A DNA stretch of 64,000 nucleotides. It comes from Liolophura sinensis (Eukaryota > Mollusca > Polyplacophora > Chitonida > Chitonidae). The notes beneath the pieces are model-generated. The model made no database searches. It was given only the letters and a program-made list of their open reading frames with translations, and was not told the DNA's origin. Made by a program: the position numbers and the translations under genes. Below are positions 1 to 40,670 of the stretch, piece by piece. Location: NCBI RefSeq assembly GCF_032854445.1, contig NC_088295.1:81634644-81698643 (forward strand), given 5' to 3'. Position 1 is the first letter of the stretch. Each line of letters begins with the position of its first letter.

Positions 1-2072
1 TGGCCTGGCTATTTATCTTCATTTTGGAATCCTGGTACCTTGTATGTTTAAGAAGGAAAGCCAATTTATTTTGACGTGGAAGTGTGAATAGAGCCAAATA
101 AGACCCCCAAAAATGACATCTTCCAGTCAACGGCCAGACTTACATGTATATGTGCAATATATCTGAACATAATTCTGACCAAAAATTGAAGTGTGGCCTA
201 TATTAATAAATGTTGTACATGTACTTCATGAATATCCGATTTTCATATCCATGTTTTTAGGCAAGACGTATACATTTTTGGTTTTCAAAAAGATATAGAT
301 AGGATGGAAGATTGTTAGTATTCTTGCATTATAGTTGTGAATTTGCATGTATTAACACATTCAGCATCAGGAATTGGGAGATTTCATCTAAACCTGTCAT
401 GTTTGAAATATTTGATGGAAAGGAATCTGGCCAGAAAGATGAAAGATGTGAAATGGACAGCAGAATCGTAAACTTCTGGCCATGAATGTACATTGTATGA
501 TGGGTTGATGTGCGTTTACACTGTAAATTTGTATAGAATGGATAAGGATTGCAGCCACACAGACTCTGTCCCCTGCTGGCCAGGAGGTGAAGATATACAC
601 CCTCCCAGGTCACATACATACCTGATGAAACCAGACACCCCTTATCTAATCTAAATCACATGGACTAAGGCTGAAGTTAGTGCTCATCTAACCTACAAGG
701 TGGCCTATACCCTGAACCTGTGTCTGGAGGCTCCCAGACAGTGGATTTACTCCTTAGCCCTCGATTCCCTGTCTGGTGTACTTCTACTGACCAGTACCAG
801 ATCTCCAGGTAGCTTTCACTACTAATTGGTATAACAGCTAACTGGTAGAAAAGCACACAGATGTCTGTTGGTGAAGTGGCAGACTGGGTTTGGCCAGTCT
901 AATGGCTCTGTCCTATTCTATTGCATTGCAGGAATGGAATCTTAATCATTGTCTGGCCATGGAAACATGCCTATAACATTTTGTCATATGGCTTTGCGTG
1001 CTTAGCAAAATGATAGACAGTTGGTTGAATGCAGTTTGGCATTAGAAATTCTTTATATCAGCTTTCACATCTTGGATGAGGTATCAGATGACATTGAGGG
1101 AGGATTTTTCACAAAATTTTAGATTAAGGCCTATCATTATCTATGAAGTCTTGCAAAAACTCATTGCATCAGATGAATCCTGTCCATGACGATTTTTGAG
1201 GAAGAAGATATGAATCAGCAGAAGTTTATGTTAAAAATAAGCCAAGTGGCATCTCGTGATTTCTGCGAGAAATTTGAACATATGAGTTTTGCTATGACTC
1301 CCGTGGGAAATTGCCTCTCAGGTTATACCTGTTTCCATTACAACTCCAAGAACCATGTGCTCAGTTAGCCGTGGAAAGAAATCTTATCTAGTGCTGTGAA
1401 GGTGATCTTCTTTAAGAAGATTCCTGTGTTTTTGTTCTGATAGGAATCTTCTCTAGCTGAAATTGCACCGTAGGTTATCCCAACTTGTGAGCTATTTGTA
1501 CAAATTAGAAGACTAGAATTTGAGCTGGTGCTAATGTACTGGACGGAAGTGCTGGCCTTTGCTTGCTGTGGTCTCTTGTTGGGGACTGGATTATGGTGAA
1601 AAACATGAAAGGGAACTATCCTGGCTATTGTAATAACTTGTATTAGAGTATCTCAGTCTCCTGAGCAACTGGAGATAGCTAGTTGGTATCAAATCACTAC
1701 CACCCTCTTTACCTTTGATGTACTTGAACACAGCATTATTAAGGCTGCAGTGCTCATTATATACCTGTTGATAAGAAAACAGTTCCTGACCGTCTATAAG
1801 AGATAGTACATGGCTGGTCGCATCTCTTTGTCATACACCACAGTAAACACAAAACTCACATGGCCAGCAACAAATAGCTAGATCAGCTGTGTTAGCAGGT
1901 GTAAATGTTTCTTTCACTTTTATACATGTTCAGAATAATAGCCCAAAGCATACATTTCACCTTTGTTAAAGGTTAGCCTTACTTCCTGGTACTTAGTAAC
2001 TTTTCTTTTTAAATGTTAAAAATAAATAAGCAGTGAATGTGAGAGAGGGTTCTGGCTGTGGCAGCCAGACAG

Positions 2073-2107
2073 TCTCTCTCTCTCTATCTCTCTCTCTCTC
2101 TCTCTCT
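2073..2107. repeat. (TC)n microsatellite
   Basis: Dinucleotide TC run with one interruption (CTAT), directly readable in the sequence. Confidence 0.9.
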
Positions 2108-3977
2108 GCCTGCTGTGCATTACATGTTCATCAGTTACGGTTATGGAGGGCTTAGTGTGTGGTTGGCCTAGGTTAGGGGTGGGTGGTACTGTGAAGTGAT
2201 AATCTGCTGTTATTTCTCTGGCTGACCCTGTTGGTGTATGTGTACCATGTGTGAAGTGTGACTAGGGGACTGGGGTGAGGATTGCTGGCCAGATCCTCAG
2301 ACACAGGTGGGCTGTATTTCAGAGCTCTCTACCCTCTCACATGCACTCATCCACAGTCTCCAGATTCACCTCTGTCAGTTTGCCTGCTGCAACACTTGCC
2401 TGCCATCAGTAAGTTACGCCTGTATTTGTCAGCTGGGTCTGTTCACCTATTGAACGCTTCTTAAAAGCTGAGGAATTCTACAACTTATTTTAGTTCATTC
2501 CTATTTTTATTATGGCTGGAGAATGTGTTTAACCAGAAATAGGCTTCGTGTTAAGTTAACCTGTATACTGCATGCTTGTCTGGGATTGAGTGTCAGATAT
2601 CATGTGTGAGGGATATGAAGTGATGAGAACTGGCCAGTCTATCTAAGCCCACACCTGCCCTATGTTATAAAGTTGGGCTGATAGAGCCAGCAGGTGGACA
2701 AGCAGTTGAGGAAATGGAATGCCCTTGTAATGACTCCTCTGACCAGGTTTATCTCCTCTGTCAAATATAGGAAAATGCTAGCACTTCATGTGTGTTTTAT
2801 GTCTCCTGATAAAAAAAGAACTTGTTACATGGTTTATGAACCACTCAAGAGACATCCAGCCTCCATTAGCTCCCACTGTACAAGTGTGAAAAGATGGCGA
2901 TGATATATATCCCTTAAGGCTGGCTTAAGCCAGGACTTCACAAAAAATTGTCCTTTGCGAAGTAGTCTCAGTGAGCATGTTTAATAGAATGGCAGTTTAA
3001 AGCCCGAGCCAGCCCTGTCAGGTGGGCTTCCTGACCTTTAAACATGGCCCCAAATTGTTACCTCTTGACTCCATCAGGTTGATGGGCAACCCAACCAAAT
3101 CTTCCTAAAATGTACATGCTGGTCGCCCACTCTGTGCCCACCCCATCTTGTCATGCCTTGCAGAGGCTACATTTTACTCAATCCCTGCTCGCTGGCCTAA
3201 CTGGTCATTACCTGTGGCTGCTTTACCAACATCTCTCTTCTTCTGACAGCAGTCTACATGGAACTGGAATCATTGATGTAGTGACAGTGAATCAGATGTC
3301 ATTGCAGTGTTTATAAGTGCCTCATCCTTAGATAACACTACATTGTACAGGTACGAGATTACTAGTGTCCTGTCTCTCTATGACAATATATTGAACACAG
3401 GTGTCTGATGAGTAGATGGCAGTGCAGGTACATGATTTAAAGTGTCTCATTCCTGTATATTAGGCGTTCACATGCACAATATATACCTTTAGTTGCATAA
3501 TCCAGTCATCATTTAATGAAGGGATGTCATGTATTGTTTTATTGCATTTTGAATGTGTTCATGTCTGCAGGACATAGCATGACATACATATACTGACTGG
3601 ATATTCAACAGAGCATATAATATATATACAAGTTGTGATCTGAATGATCATGGGCCATACGTGTGTGTAGTAGGCCATGAAGCTGGTGGTCTCCTATCTG
3701 TCTGGGTGTTCAGCCCAAAGCCTGTTAAACTGCTGCAATTTGAAGGTTATTTGTGTCAGTACGATAAGTCTATTAGGCCTAATTGGCGTGTCTACAAGTG
3801 AGCTAATCTGATTATCAGCCTGCCTGTTATTGGCTTCATATGGTGGGAAGTAGTGACAGTGGGATGTTGAGCTAAGGCAGTGTCCTTATTTATAGTGGGA
3901 GGTAGGTATATGCTCCTTAGTCCAGTGTCAGACTAGTTACACTGTTAATGGAGCATAAAACTGCTACCATCTGAGCT

Positions 3978-4385
3978 CTTCTCATCACTTTTGCGTTCTA
4001 GTATTCTCATCACTGTTGCGTTCTAGTCTTCTCATCACTTATGCATTCTAGCATTACTTTTGTGTTCTAGTCTTCTCATCACTTTGCGTTCTAGTCTTCT
4101 CATCACTTTGCGTTCTAGTCTTCTCATCACTTTTGCACTCTATTCTTCTCATCAGTTTTGTGTTCTAGTCTTTTCATAACTTTTGCATTCTGTTCTTCTC
4201 ATCACTTTTGTACTCTAGTCTTCTCATCACTTTCACGTTCTAGTCTTCTCATTACTTTTGCGTTCCAGTCTTCTCATCACTTTTGCGTTTTAGTCTTCTC
4301 ATCACTTTTGCGCTCTAGTCTTCTCATCACTTTTGCGTTCCGGTCTTCTCATCAATTTTGTGTTCTAGTCTTCTCATCACTTGCT
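3978..4385. repeat. 25-bp minisatellite, pyrimidine-rich, about 16 copies
   Basis: Tandem units of CTTCTCATCACTTTTGCGTT plus CTAGT, with substitutions and small deletions. Each unit is pyrimidine-rich and ends in CTAG, so read on the plus strand every copy resembles a 3' splice acceptor (pyrimidine tract, then AG). It lies upstream of the first recognised TANC exon. The open frame through it (4158-4388) follows from the repeat and is not a gene. Confidence 0.9.
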
Positions 4386-6170
4386 TAATTACATGTACTT
4401 GTTTGCACTGTATTAAAGCCAGGTCATGAAAAGAGTTTACCATTAACCCATCCAAAGCTCACATGCATTCACAGCTTCATTTAAAATTTTGATGTGCTGT
4501 TTTAATACAGTTTGAATGTGTCCATGGACTAAAATCAGTTGATGGTGCACTAATTACGTAGTGTTAAAAAGAGTTCATTTCTGCATTACTGACATCGTAT
4601 TGTGTAGTTTACTTTGAAGCAGTTCATTAACATTTTTGATTTCGAAAAAGACTGTAATAGATATAAATATTAAAGATTTTGCTGTTAAAAGTTCATTTTA
4701 TGAGAAATTTTGCTGTCATACATTATTGTTGGCATTAGTCTTCCTGCTTATTGCCAGTCTCAGTTGACTGACACTTAGCTCTGGATAGACTTTATAAATG
4801 TTGGGTGAAGGTGGACATTCCATGAATATTGTATTTTGTTTTCATGTTATTCCTTTTGTCTAGATTTTTTTATCTGTGTTGACATGAACATTTTTGTGGA
4901 ATCAACCACAGTGTCATTTGACTTGGTTTGGCTTTGGTGAGTCTTTGATGAAATCAGTATGAGAGACTTATGACAATACTGTTTCTTCAGCTTGTAATGT
5001 AAATGTATCAGCAGTGGCTAAGAACTTTCATTCCAAGACAATTTTAATCAATCATGTGTTCAGGATGAAACAGACAATAACTAACATGGTCCTTATTTAT
5101 AAGACAGAAGAAGAAAGAACTAGTACTGGACCAGTAGATGCTGACAGACACACTGTCAAGTTCAGATTGATTGCCCTTACAGTTGTTTGCCTTCCGTTGA
5201 TTTTTTGTTTGAAAGAAAGGTGATGATATAAATGATGGTTTGCTGTAGAGGAAGTAATATCTTCAGAGAACAGAAACCTGACAAAGTCTTTCTTCCATGC
5301 TCAGATCTCGTCATGAAATGTGAAAACTCTTAATCAGTCATAGGTGTGGACAAGCGTAAAAAATCACTCCACCAAATGCTCATGTAGGAACATGGATTTG
5401 CAACAAGAATTCAAAGCATTTCATTGTGAGCTTTAGCATAAAATTTGATCTTACTGACCAAAGCTTTTTTTTACGTTCTGATAATGCTGTTTTAATATAA
5501 TATTGTCTTGACAAAATCATTTCACTGGAGTTTTGATGTTTTCTTAATTTAATACTCCCAGGAAACTTACTGTCATTGTTAACATCAATCTTGCAAATGC
5601 ATATTGCATTCAGCAGGAAGGTAAACAGTATTTTCAACAACACATAATCTGTGGTATTGATGGTGATGTAATTCATGGGGCCCATACATTGGGGTGGGCT
5701 GTTGCTATGGAGATTGGGGTTAGTGGTGCAGTAAACCATAGAAAATGAGGAAAGAAGGCAGCACATGGAAATTCATCAGTTGCTAGGCATTTCTCCAAGC
5801 CCTTGCTTGATTTGTGGCCTGTATGAAACAAGTGCAAATACCTGATGTATCCTCATTGAAACTTGGGAAGTGATAAATCAAAGACATGGGAGAGTGCATC
5901 TTACTAATTGCTACTTCAGATCCCCTCAGTGAGGCAGCTAAATCCCACTGTTTGCTGCTTCGCCGTGCATCGAGGCCGCTGATTTACAGACGATTGTGCT
6001 CTTACATACATTACTGCTGTGCGGTTTCCATGGACAAATTACTTAGATGCCTTCCAGGTTTTTTGCATGATTAACTTTAGGGTGTATTTCCCTGAAGAAA
6101 TCAGACACCGTCTGACATGGTGTTATCTCACTGTAGTCGTATGCTGATTGAAAGCGGTTGTACCTTTCAG

Positions 6171-35376
<29,206 letters not shown>

Positions 35377-37662
35377 CATAATACTGTAGACTTCTATTTA
35401 AATGTCTGAGAGCGTTTGGAACAACACATCCCAAAACCACTCCCATTGGCTACAACCTCCCTCAAGCTACAGTATTCACTCTACTAACTGTGTAGTGATA
35501 GTACAATGAAGTATCAGTCTGCTACAATCTGTCCTCCTGCAGCCATGGAGTACACATTGACATTGGTCATACAACTTGGTGCAAAGTAATCTCTGGTACA
35601 TGTCCATGTGTGTACCTGTTGCTAACTCCAATAATAATTGAAAATGTGATCAATATTCTACAGTGCAAATACAAGTTCACAAGTAATATGAAGACCCAGT
35701 TGTTTTATATATGTACCAGAATTACGGTGTATAAATACTTGAGATATGGAACATAGGGATCTGTATATGGAACATTCTAAGCAGTACTGCACATGCCAAG
35801 CACAGCATTGATACAGTGTGGAACTTACTGATTTGCATTCTTGTAATTACTTGACCCAATCAATACTGTATAATACACTATACTTGTACAGGTAAGAAGC
35901 CATTGTGTAATTGGAATATTCTTGAGTACAGGTAAAACACCAATGAAACACTTGTACATAAATACAGTTAAGAAGCTGTAGTCATGGGAGACTAGCAGGG
36001 GAGACAGCAGACTGCTAACTTATTACAATTGCTGGACATGAACATGTGCCATATCTAGTTGTGTTGCCATATACAAGCCTGCTTTATGCCATCTCAATTC
36101 TGCTGTAACATGAAGACATCTTTGTACAGTCAGACCTGTTATCGTACCAGACTGTGATAGCTACCTTCCTAATTATGCAAATCATATACACTGATGAGTA
36201 CTGGATATTGTGATGTCTGACGGCTTGATACCTTGGATTATTCATGTAATTATAAATATGCAAGTACATGTATATAGTCACCCCAGCATGTTGCTAGCAG
36301 TACCATCTCCAATCATTAATGTGTGTTTGTTGTGGTGCCATTATATACCTGTAGTATACTGATACATGGGTTTTGAAAATTTCGGGTAAATCGTAGAAAT
36401 TGCTGCAAAAACATTCTCATGAACCATGCCTTCTTTCAGTCAAAAACTTCTACATGCTATCTCTTCATGGATTGTTTTATATTTTCATGACTGATTTTAT
36501 CCAGAGCTTGCTTCATATATTATTCAGCTACAACTGTTTTAATTCTTTTAAATGTGTTGGTAATTCGCTTTCTCTGTTAAACTGTGGAAGACAGTTGCAG
36601 TTGGAAAATAGTTTTTATTTCAAAATTTTAAGGATTTGATAATGATTTTTATCACCTGGATGTTTACTCTGAATATTTTATATTATGTATGTACATGCAT
36701 ACACCACCTCAACACACCACCCCACCTGATGCGCAGGGCAGTTAAACAAAAGCCCCACTAGGATCTTTACATTCATTTCGGACAGATAGTAAGGGCACCA
36801 GTGAGAGATTGCCTTGTAATTAGCTGCTATAGTAGGTTATGATTGACAGTAATGTTAGATCAGGTGCACTGTTAATTGTAAGCAGATCTGTTTGTCAGTT
36901 TCTTCACAGTAATGTAATACTGACCTTCCTATACCTGTAATTAGCATTTTTACTTCGTCTAGTCACTGAAACAGAGATAGTCACTGCCATTTTTTTGCCC
37001 AACATTGTTTTATGCCGGGCTTACCATTCTGTTGCCAGCAAATAATTTAACTATATATGTATTTATATTCACTTTTAACAGTCACTTGGATCTTTTTAGT
37101 ACACACCTGTATTTGGTTGTTAATTTCACCTGCTTGTTGTCCTCCTGAATTCTGTCCGTCTAGCAAGGGTAGTGAAGCCTCAGATCCTGTGATTAGTGCT
37201 CAATAGAAGTCTACACTAATTAATCTGTATATGTTATTAGTACATAGTGTATATATGTAAGTTAAGTCTTTCCCCACGCTTGTTGGTGTATAGGTTCCCC
37301 CCCACCTTGCCTCCACAGGTGAGATCTGTCTTTGATCTCCGTAACCTGTTTATTACCTGTATGCACTTCGCTTGTTATGCATGCATTGTTTTTTTTAAGG
37401 TTGATGTTCTTTCACTAAACTGTAATATTTTCTGTTCTCTTTTATGTTATGAATAATGGATAGCAGCGAAGCTTGTTCCCATCTATTATATTATGACATT
37501 AGTCATGTGGAGTGAATACTTCAGCAATATCCAGTGGTCATGTGTTGATATTTAAGGAAAAGACTTGTTCCAAACAAGATTCAGTCATCACTGAAAGTGT
37601 TAACTATTTTTGACAGATTTTTTCTGTGTCTTTAGTGGATTCTGAGGTCTGCTGTTAGGTTA

Positions 37663-37687
37663 CATATATATATATATATATATATAT
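37663..37687. repeat. (TA)n microsatellite
   Basis: Alternating TA run in the inferred 3' UTR of TANC. Confidence 0.9.
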
Positions 37688-37962
37688 GGATTTCTGTGTC
37701 AGTATTTGTACTGTGCTCCTGGAGCTGGTGAAATCTCTTCATCTTTACACAGGCTTGAATGTACTCCACATGTCAAGGTGTATAGTTATATTATTAGAAG
37801 TTAGCATTGTTTACATTTGACTGTTAATGAGCTGTAAATATTGTCTTAATCTCCAGATATATATGTCGGCTGCCAAGTGTATAGAGTTGAGAATCAGTGT
37901 AATAATTCATGGGTGATAATTTCCTGAACATATGACAGCAAGTCAGTGTTTAGAAGTCAAGA

Positions 37963-37968
37963 AATAAA
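37963..37968 (+). terminator. Candidate poly(A) signal for TANC
   Basis: AATAAA in GAAATAAATGTG, about 2.6 kb after the stop. It is the best candidate in the interval; no cDNA support is available. Confidence 0.45.
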
Positions 37969-38127
37969 TGTGCAAATCAGCATTGCATTCTCATATTTGA
38001 ACGTTCTGTTTTGTGACTTGCTGTTCTCAGACAAGTACACCTTATAGTGAAAACGGAAGTTGCATAAAGACCTTTTTGACCTTACCTTGTACTAAAGAGG
38101 ACAGTATAAACCAGATCACGGGCAAGA

Positions 38128-38312
38128 CGCAATAAGGTGCACAAACATGTATGTGGGAGGGTCTGTCAGCAGCCACAATGTGGTGGGTTCCCCCCCCCCC
38201 CCCCACTATGTTCTGCCCGGTTTCCTCCCACCATAATGCTGGCCGCCATCGTACAAGTGAAATATTCTTGAGTACAGTGTAAAACACCAATAATAAATAA
38301 ACACATATGGGC
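38128..38312 (+). mobile_element. SINE, first family, with poly-C expansion
   Basis: It carries the family core (GGTTTCCTCCCACCATAATG, GCCGCCATCGTACAAGTGAA, ATATTCTTGAGTACAGTGTA) and an AATAAATAAA tail. A C run of about 15 nt sits where other copies have a short C stretch. It lies between the 3' ends of TANC and the unknown minus-strand gene. Confidence 0.85.
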
Positions 38313-39439
38313 ATTAGGAAAGATAAACAGCTCATCCGGACCAGTGTGTCATACCTGGTGTCTTTAACAGAGTAGTACAATGAGGCAGAATAAGGCCAGT
38401 CTGCTACAAGCAGACAACATTGCAAATGGGTATATCAATATGATCAAAATAATGTACAAAGTATTTTTTTAAACTTGAAAGAAACAAACTAAGGAGATAT
38501 AATGTGATGTACATGAAGTCACCAGGTAACGTATGTGTGCAGGCACAGAAAAACAACACATGTTCTTAGTGACAATGAATCTGTAGAGAGAGCTGCAATC
38601 ATGTCACTGCATGCCCTTAATAATTGCACCATCACTGATCATCCATCATTGCAAATTTGTGAGAACTATGTTACAGGTGATATTCGATTATAATATTGGA
38701 CAGATGCTCAAAGATGTTGATCAACTAATCGATTACAAGCCAGATGTGAGAAACTTTAAAAAAAAATCAGCTTGTATCAAAAATCAAAAAAAAAGGTCAT
38801 CAGCTTGTAACAAAGAATACATTCTACTTGAATTTTATTATAAACGAAAAAGAATACATGTATTAGGGTTTCTAATAGTATACAATGTACACATTATAGG
38901 CTAATGACATTAACTACACTGATCAGTCACCTTAGACATACAAACCTAACCAGTTACAAAGATATATTCGCTTACATGAAACAAACATACATGCACTTTT
39001 CTCATGACTTTTACCTGATCTTTTAATTCATATGTCTAAGGTAAACTGAAGAAAGAACAGATGAAATTATAAACTGACCAAAGACAAAATTATTACCAAC
39101 AAAGTTATGATTTGGAAATATAATTTATATTAAGTACTAAGGTAAATACTTAATAACACTAAACCAACATTGCATCAATTTGTATTTGGAAGTCTTAACA
39201 GGATTTATTACAAATCATATACTGATAAACATATCTACGTCTTACAAAAGCAAAATCAAGCAAAATGCTCTCACACTCAAGTAATACATCTACACGTACA
39301 CTAACTCTGTTGTCTTTAATAGTAGTAAATTTGCTTTCTTAAAACATGAACATACACAAAGTGAAGGTAGGTTGCCTTGAAACAAACTGGAAGACAAATG
39401 CCAAGTCTCGCCAAAAGTACATCTCGCAAATGAAAATAT

Positions 39440-39600
39440 GTATCGTCTTAAATCAAACCAAATACACATCTCCCAAATTAAACCAAACCAAATAAACATC
39501 TCCCGAATTAAACCAAACCAAATAAACATCTCCCAAACTAAACCATGCCAAAAACGCCTCTCCCAAACCAAACCAGCATTTCCCAAAATGAATAAGCATC
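39440..39600. repeat. 30-bp array, about 5 copies (left arm of an inverted repeat)
   Basis: Units AAACCAAACCAAATAAACAT plus CTCCCGAATT. The region at 39895-39965 reads GGGAGATATTTATTGATTTG, related to the reverse complement of these units. Confidence 0.75.
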
Positions 39601-39894
39601 TCCATAACAAAGTTGTAAGTAAAAGAAGCAATTTTAGCCCAACAAACAGGGAGCACTTTTTTGTAATTGAAACCAAGAAAGAACTTACGAGTACCATGAG
39701 CTCAGGATGAGCTACATGTAGTTGCATTGTCCGGTCTTATATTAAATTAAAGTTTATATTAAGACAGTGTAGAATCAAAAAGACCACAACTATTTGTTTC
39801 CAGACTTTCCCAAAGTGAGCTGGGTAAAAAAGTGCTTGTTCAGCAAACTTTAATTGTAGACCTTAATTCCATTTAGAAGATGGTTATCTCGTTA

Positions 39895-39965
39895 GGGAGA
39901 TGTCTCTTCAGCTTGAGAGATGTTTGGTTTGGGAGATATTTATTGATTTGGGAGATGGTTATTTC
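39895..39965. repeat. Inverted partner of the 30-bp array
   Basis: Two to three degenerate units (GAGAGATGTTTGGTTTGGGA and similar) in the opposite orientation to 39440-39600, so a stem-loop with a loop of about 300 nt is possible. Confidence 0.55.
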
Positions 39966-40109
39966 ATTTTGGACACCGCGTTTATGGCAGTTTTCACCTT
40001 CTATATCTCTCCCAGCAAGCTTATTTGTGTTACAGCACATTTACAAGTGATCCTGTACAGCCACACCACAATGCACTTCACATGTGCATGATGGCATACT
40101 ATTAACCAC

Positions 40110-40345
40110 ACGCTGGGACTCAACGTAATGACCCAGGAGCCTCTCAATAATGCAGTCGCTGTGAGTTCAAGTCCAGTACATGCTAGCTTCCTCTCTGGGT
40201 GTATATGTAGGAAGGTCTGCCAGCAACATCCAGATGGTCGTGGGTTTCCCCAGGCTCTGCCCTGTTTCCTCCCACCGTAATGATGGCAGCTGTTGTATAA
40301 GTGAAATATTCTTGAGTACGACGTAAAAGACCAATCAAAAAAAAA
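40110..40345 (+). mobile_element. SINE, first family, near full length
   Basis: The tRNA-like head part includes a B-box-like GTGAGTTCAAGTCC. The core reads GTGGGTTTCCCCAGGCTCTG, the 3' region ATATTCTTGAGTACGACGTA, and it ends in a poly-A tail. This is typical tRNA-derived SINE structure. Confidence 0.85.
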
Positions 40346-40355
40346 AAAAATATCC

Positions 40356-40456
40356 AGCATGAGCTGGGCTTGAATTCACAACGACTGCATTGGTGAAAGG
40401 CTCCTGAGTAATAACACTGCGCTAGCACGCTAACCAACTGAGCCACGGAGGCCTCT
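40356..40456 (-). mobile_element. SINE head fragment, antisense
   Basis: On the minus strand it reads as a tRNA-like head. The A-box-like TGGCTCAGTTGGTTAGCG and B-box-like GAATTCAAGCCC are spaced as in a tRNA promoter with an insertion. It abuts the poly-A end of the plus-strand SINE, forming an inverted pair. Confidence 0.8.
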
Positions 40457-40595
40457 AAATGAATATTAACCACACACATAATTTCTATGAACATGTGTCT
40501 CTGTTCACATGCAAAATAGATTGGTTACATAGATGTACCACTGTCCAGGCATGTTTTCCAGATTCTTCCAATTTTAATGTGAAAATTGAACAGTT

Positions 40596-40670
40596 TTAGA
40601 CCTTGTTTGTGGAAACAGCAGCTATTCTCAGTTTCCTCACATACTCTTTAGCCCAGTCTCTCATTAAGCC
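40596..40670 (-). CDS. Unknown gene, terminal exon
   Basis: Acceptor TTGATTTTCAG, phase 0, encoding GLMRDWAKEYVRKLRIAAVS and then TNKV before TAA. It joins in phase to the GAG|GTGAAA donor of the preceding exon. Confidence 0.78.
   Translation of the reverse strand, partial: GLMRDWAKEYVRKLRIAAVSTNKV

Larger units (their letters stand above)
1..6170. other. Non-coding stretch upstream of first recognised TANC exon
   Basis: No convincing exon is seen here. Short open frames (for example 329-619 on the minus strand, 5380-5766 minus, 5886-6074 plus) lack splice context and protein-like composition. The first recognised TANC exon starts in phase 1, so at least one upstream coding exon exists. It may lie in this stretch unrecognised, or before the window. 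Contents that can be named are a TC microsatellite near 2.1 kb and a 25-bp array near 4.0-4.4 kb. Confidence 0.6.
35377..37990 (+). other. TANC 3' UTR (inferred)
   Basis: Non-coding sequence after the TANC stop. It contains a SINE tail fragment near 35911-35950 (ATTCTTGAGTACAGGTAAAA) and a TA microsatellite. The first convincing AATAAA is at 37963. The UTR extent is inferred from that signal alone. Confidence 0.5.
38313..40109. other. Intergenic region between convergent genes
   Basis: AT-rich. The only structure recognised is a short-unit array and its inverted partner near 39.4-40.0 kb. Open frames at 38611-38904 and 39290-39727 show no protein-like composition. Confidence 0.6.

Noticed and set aside
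5380-5766. 128-codon minus open frame upstream of TANC
   Set aside because: No recognisable motif and no matching splice sites; likely chance.
38611-38904. 97-codon plus open frame in the intergenic region
   Set aside because: Lys/Ile-rich, AT-driven composition; no splice or promoter support.
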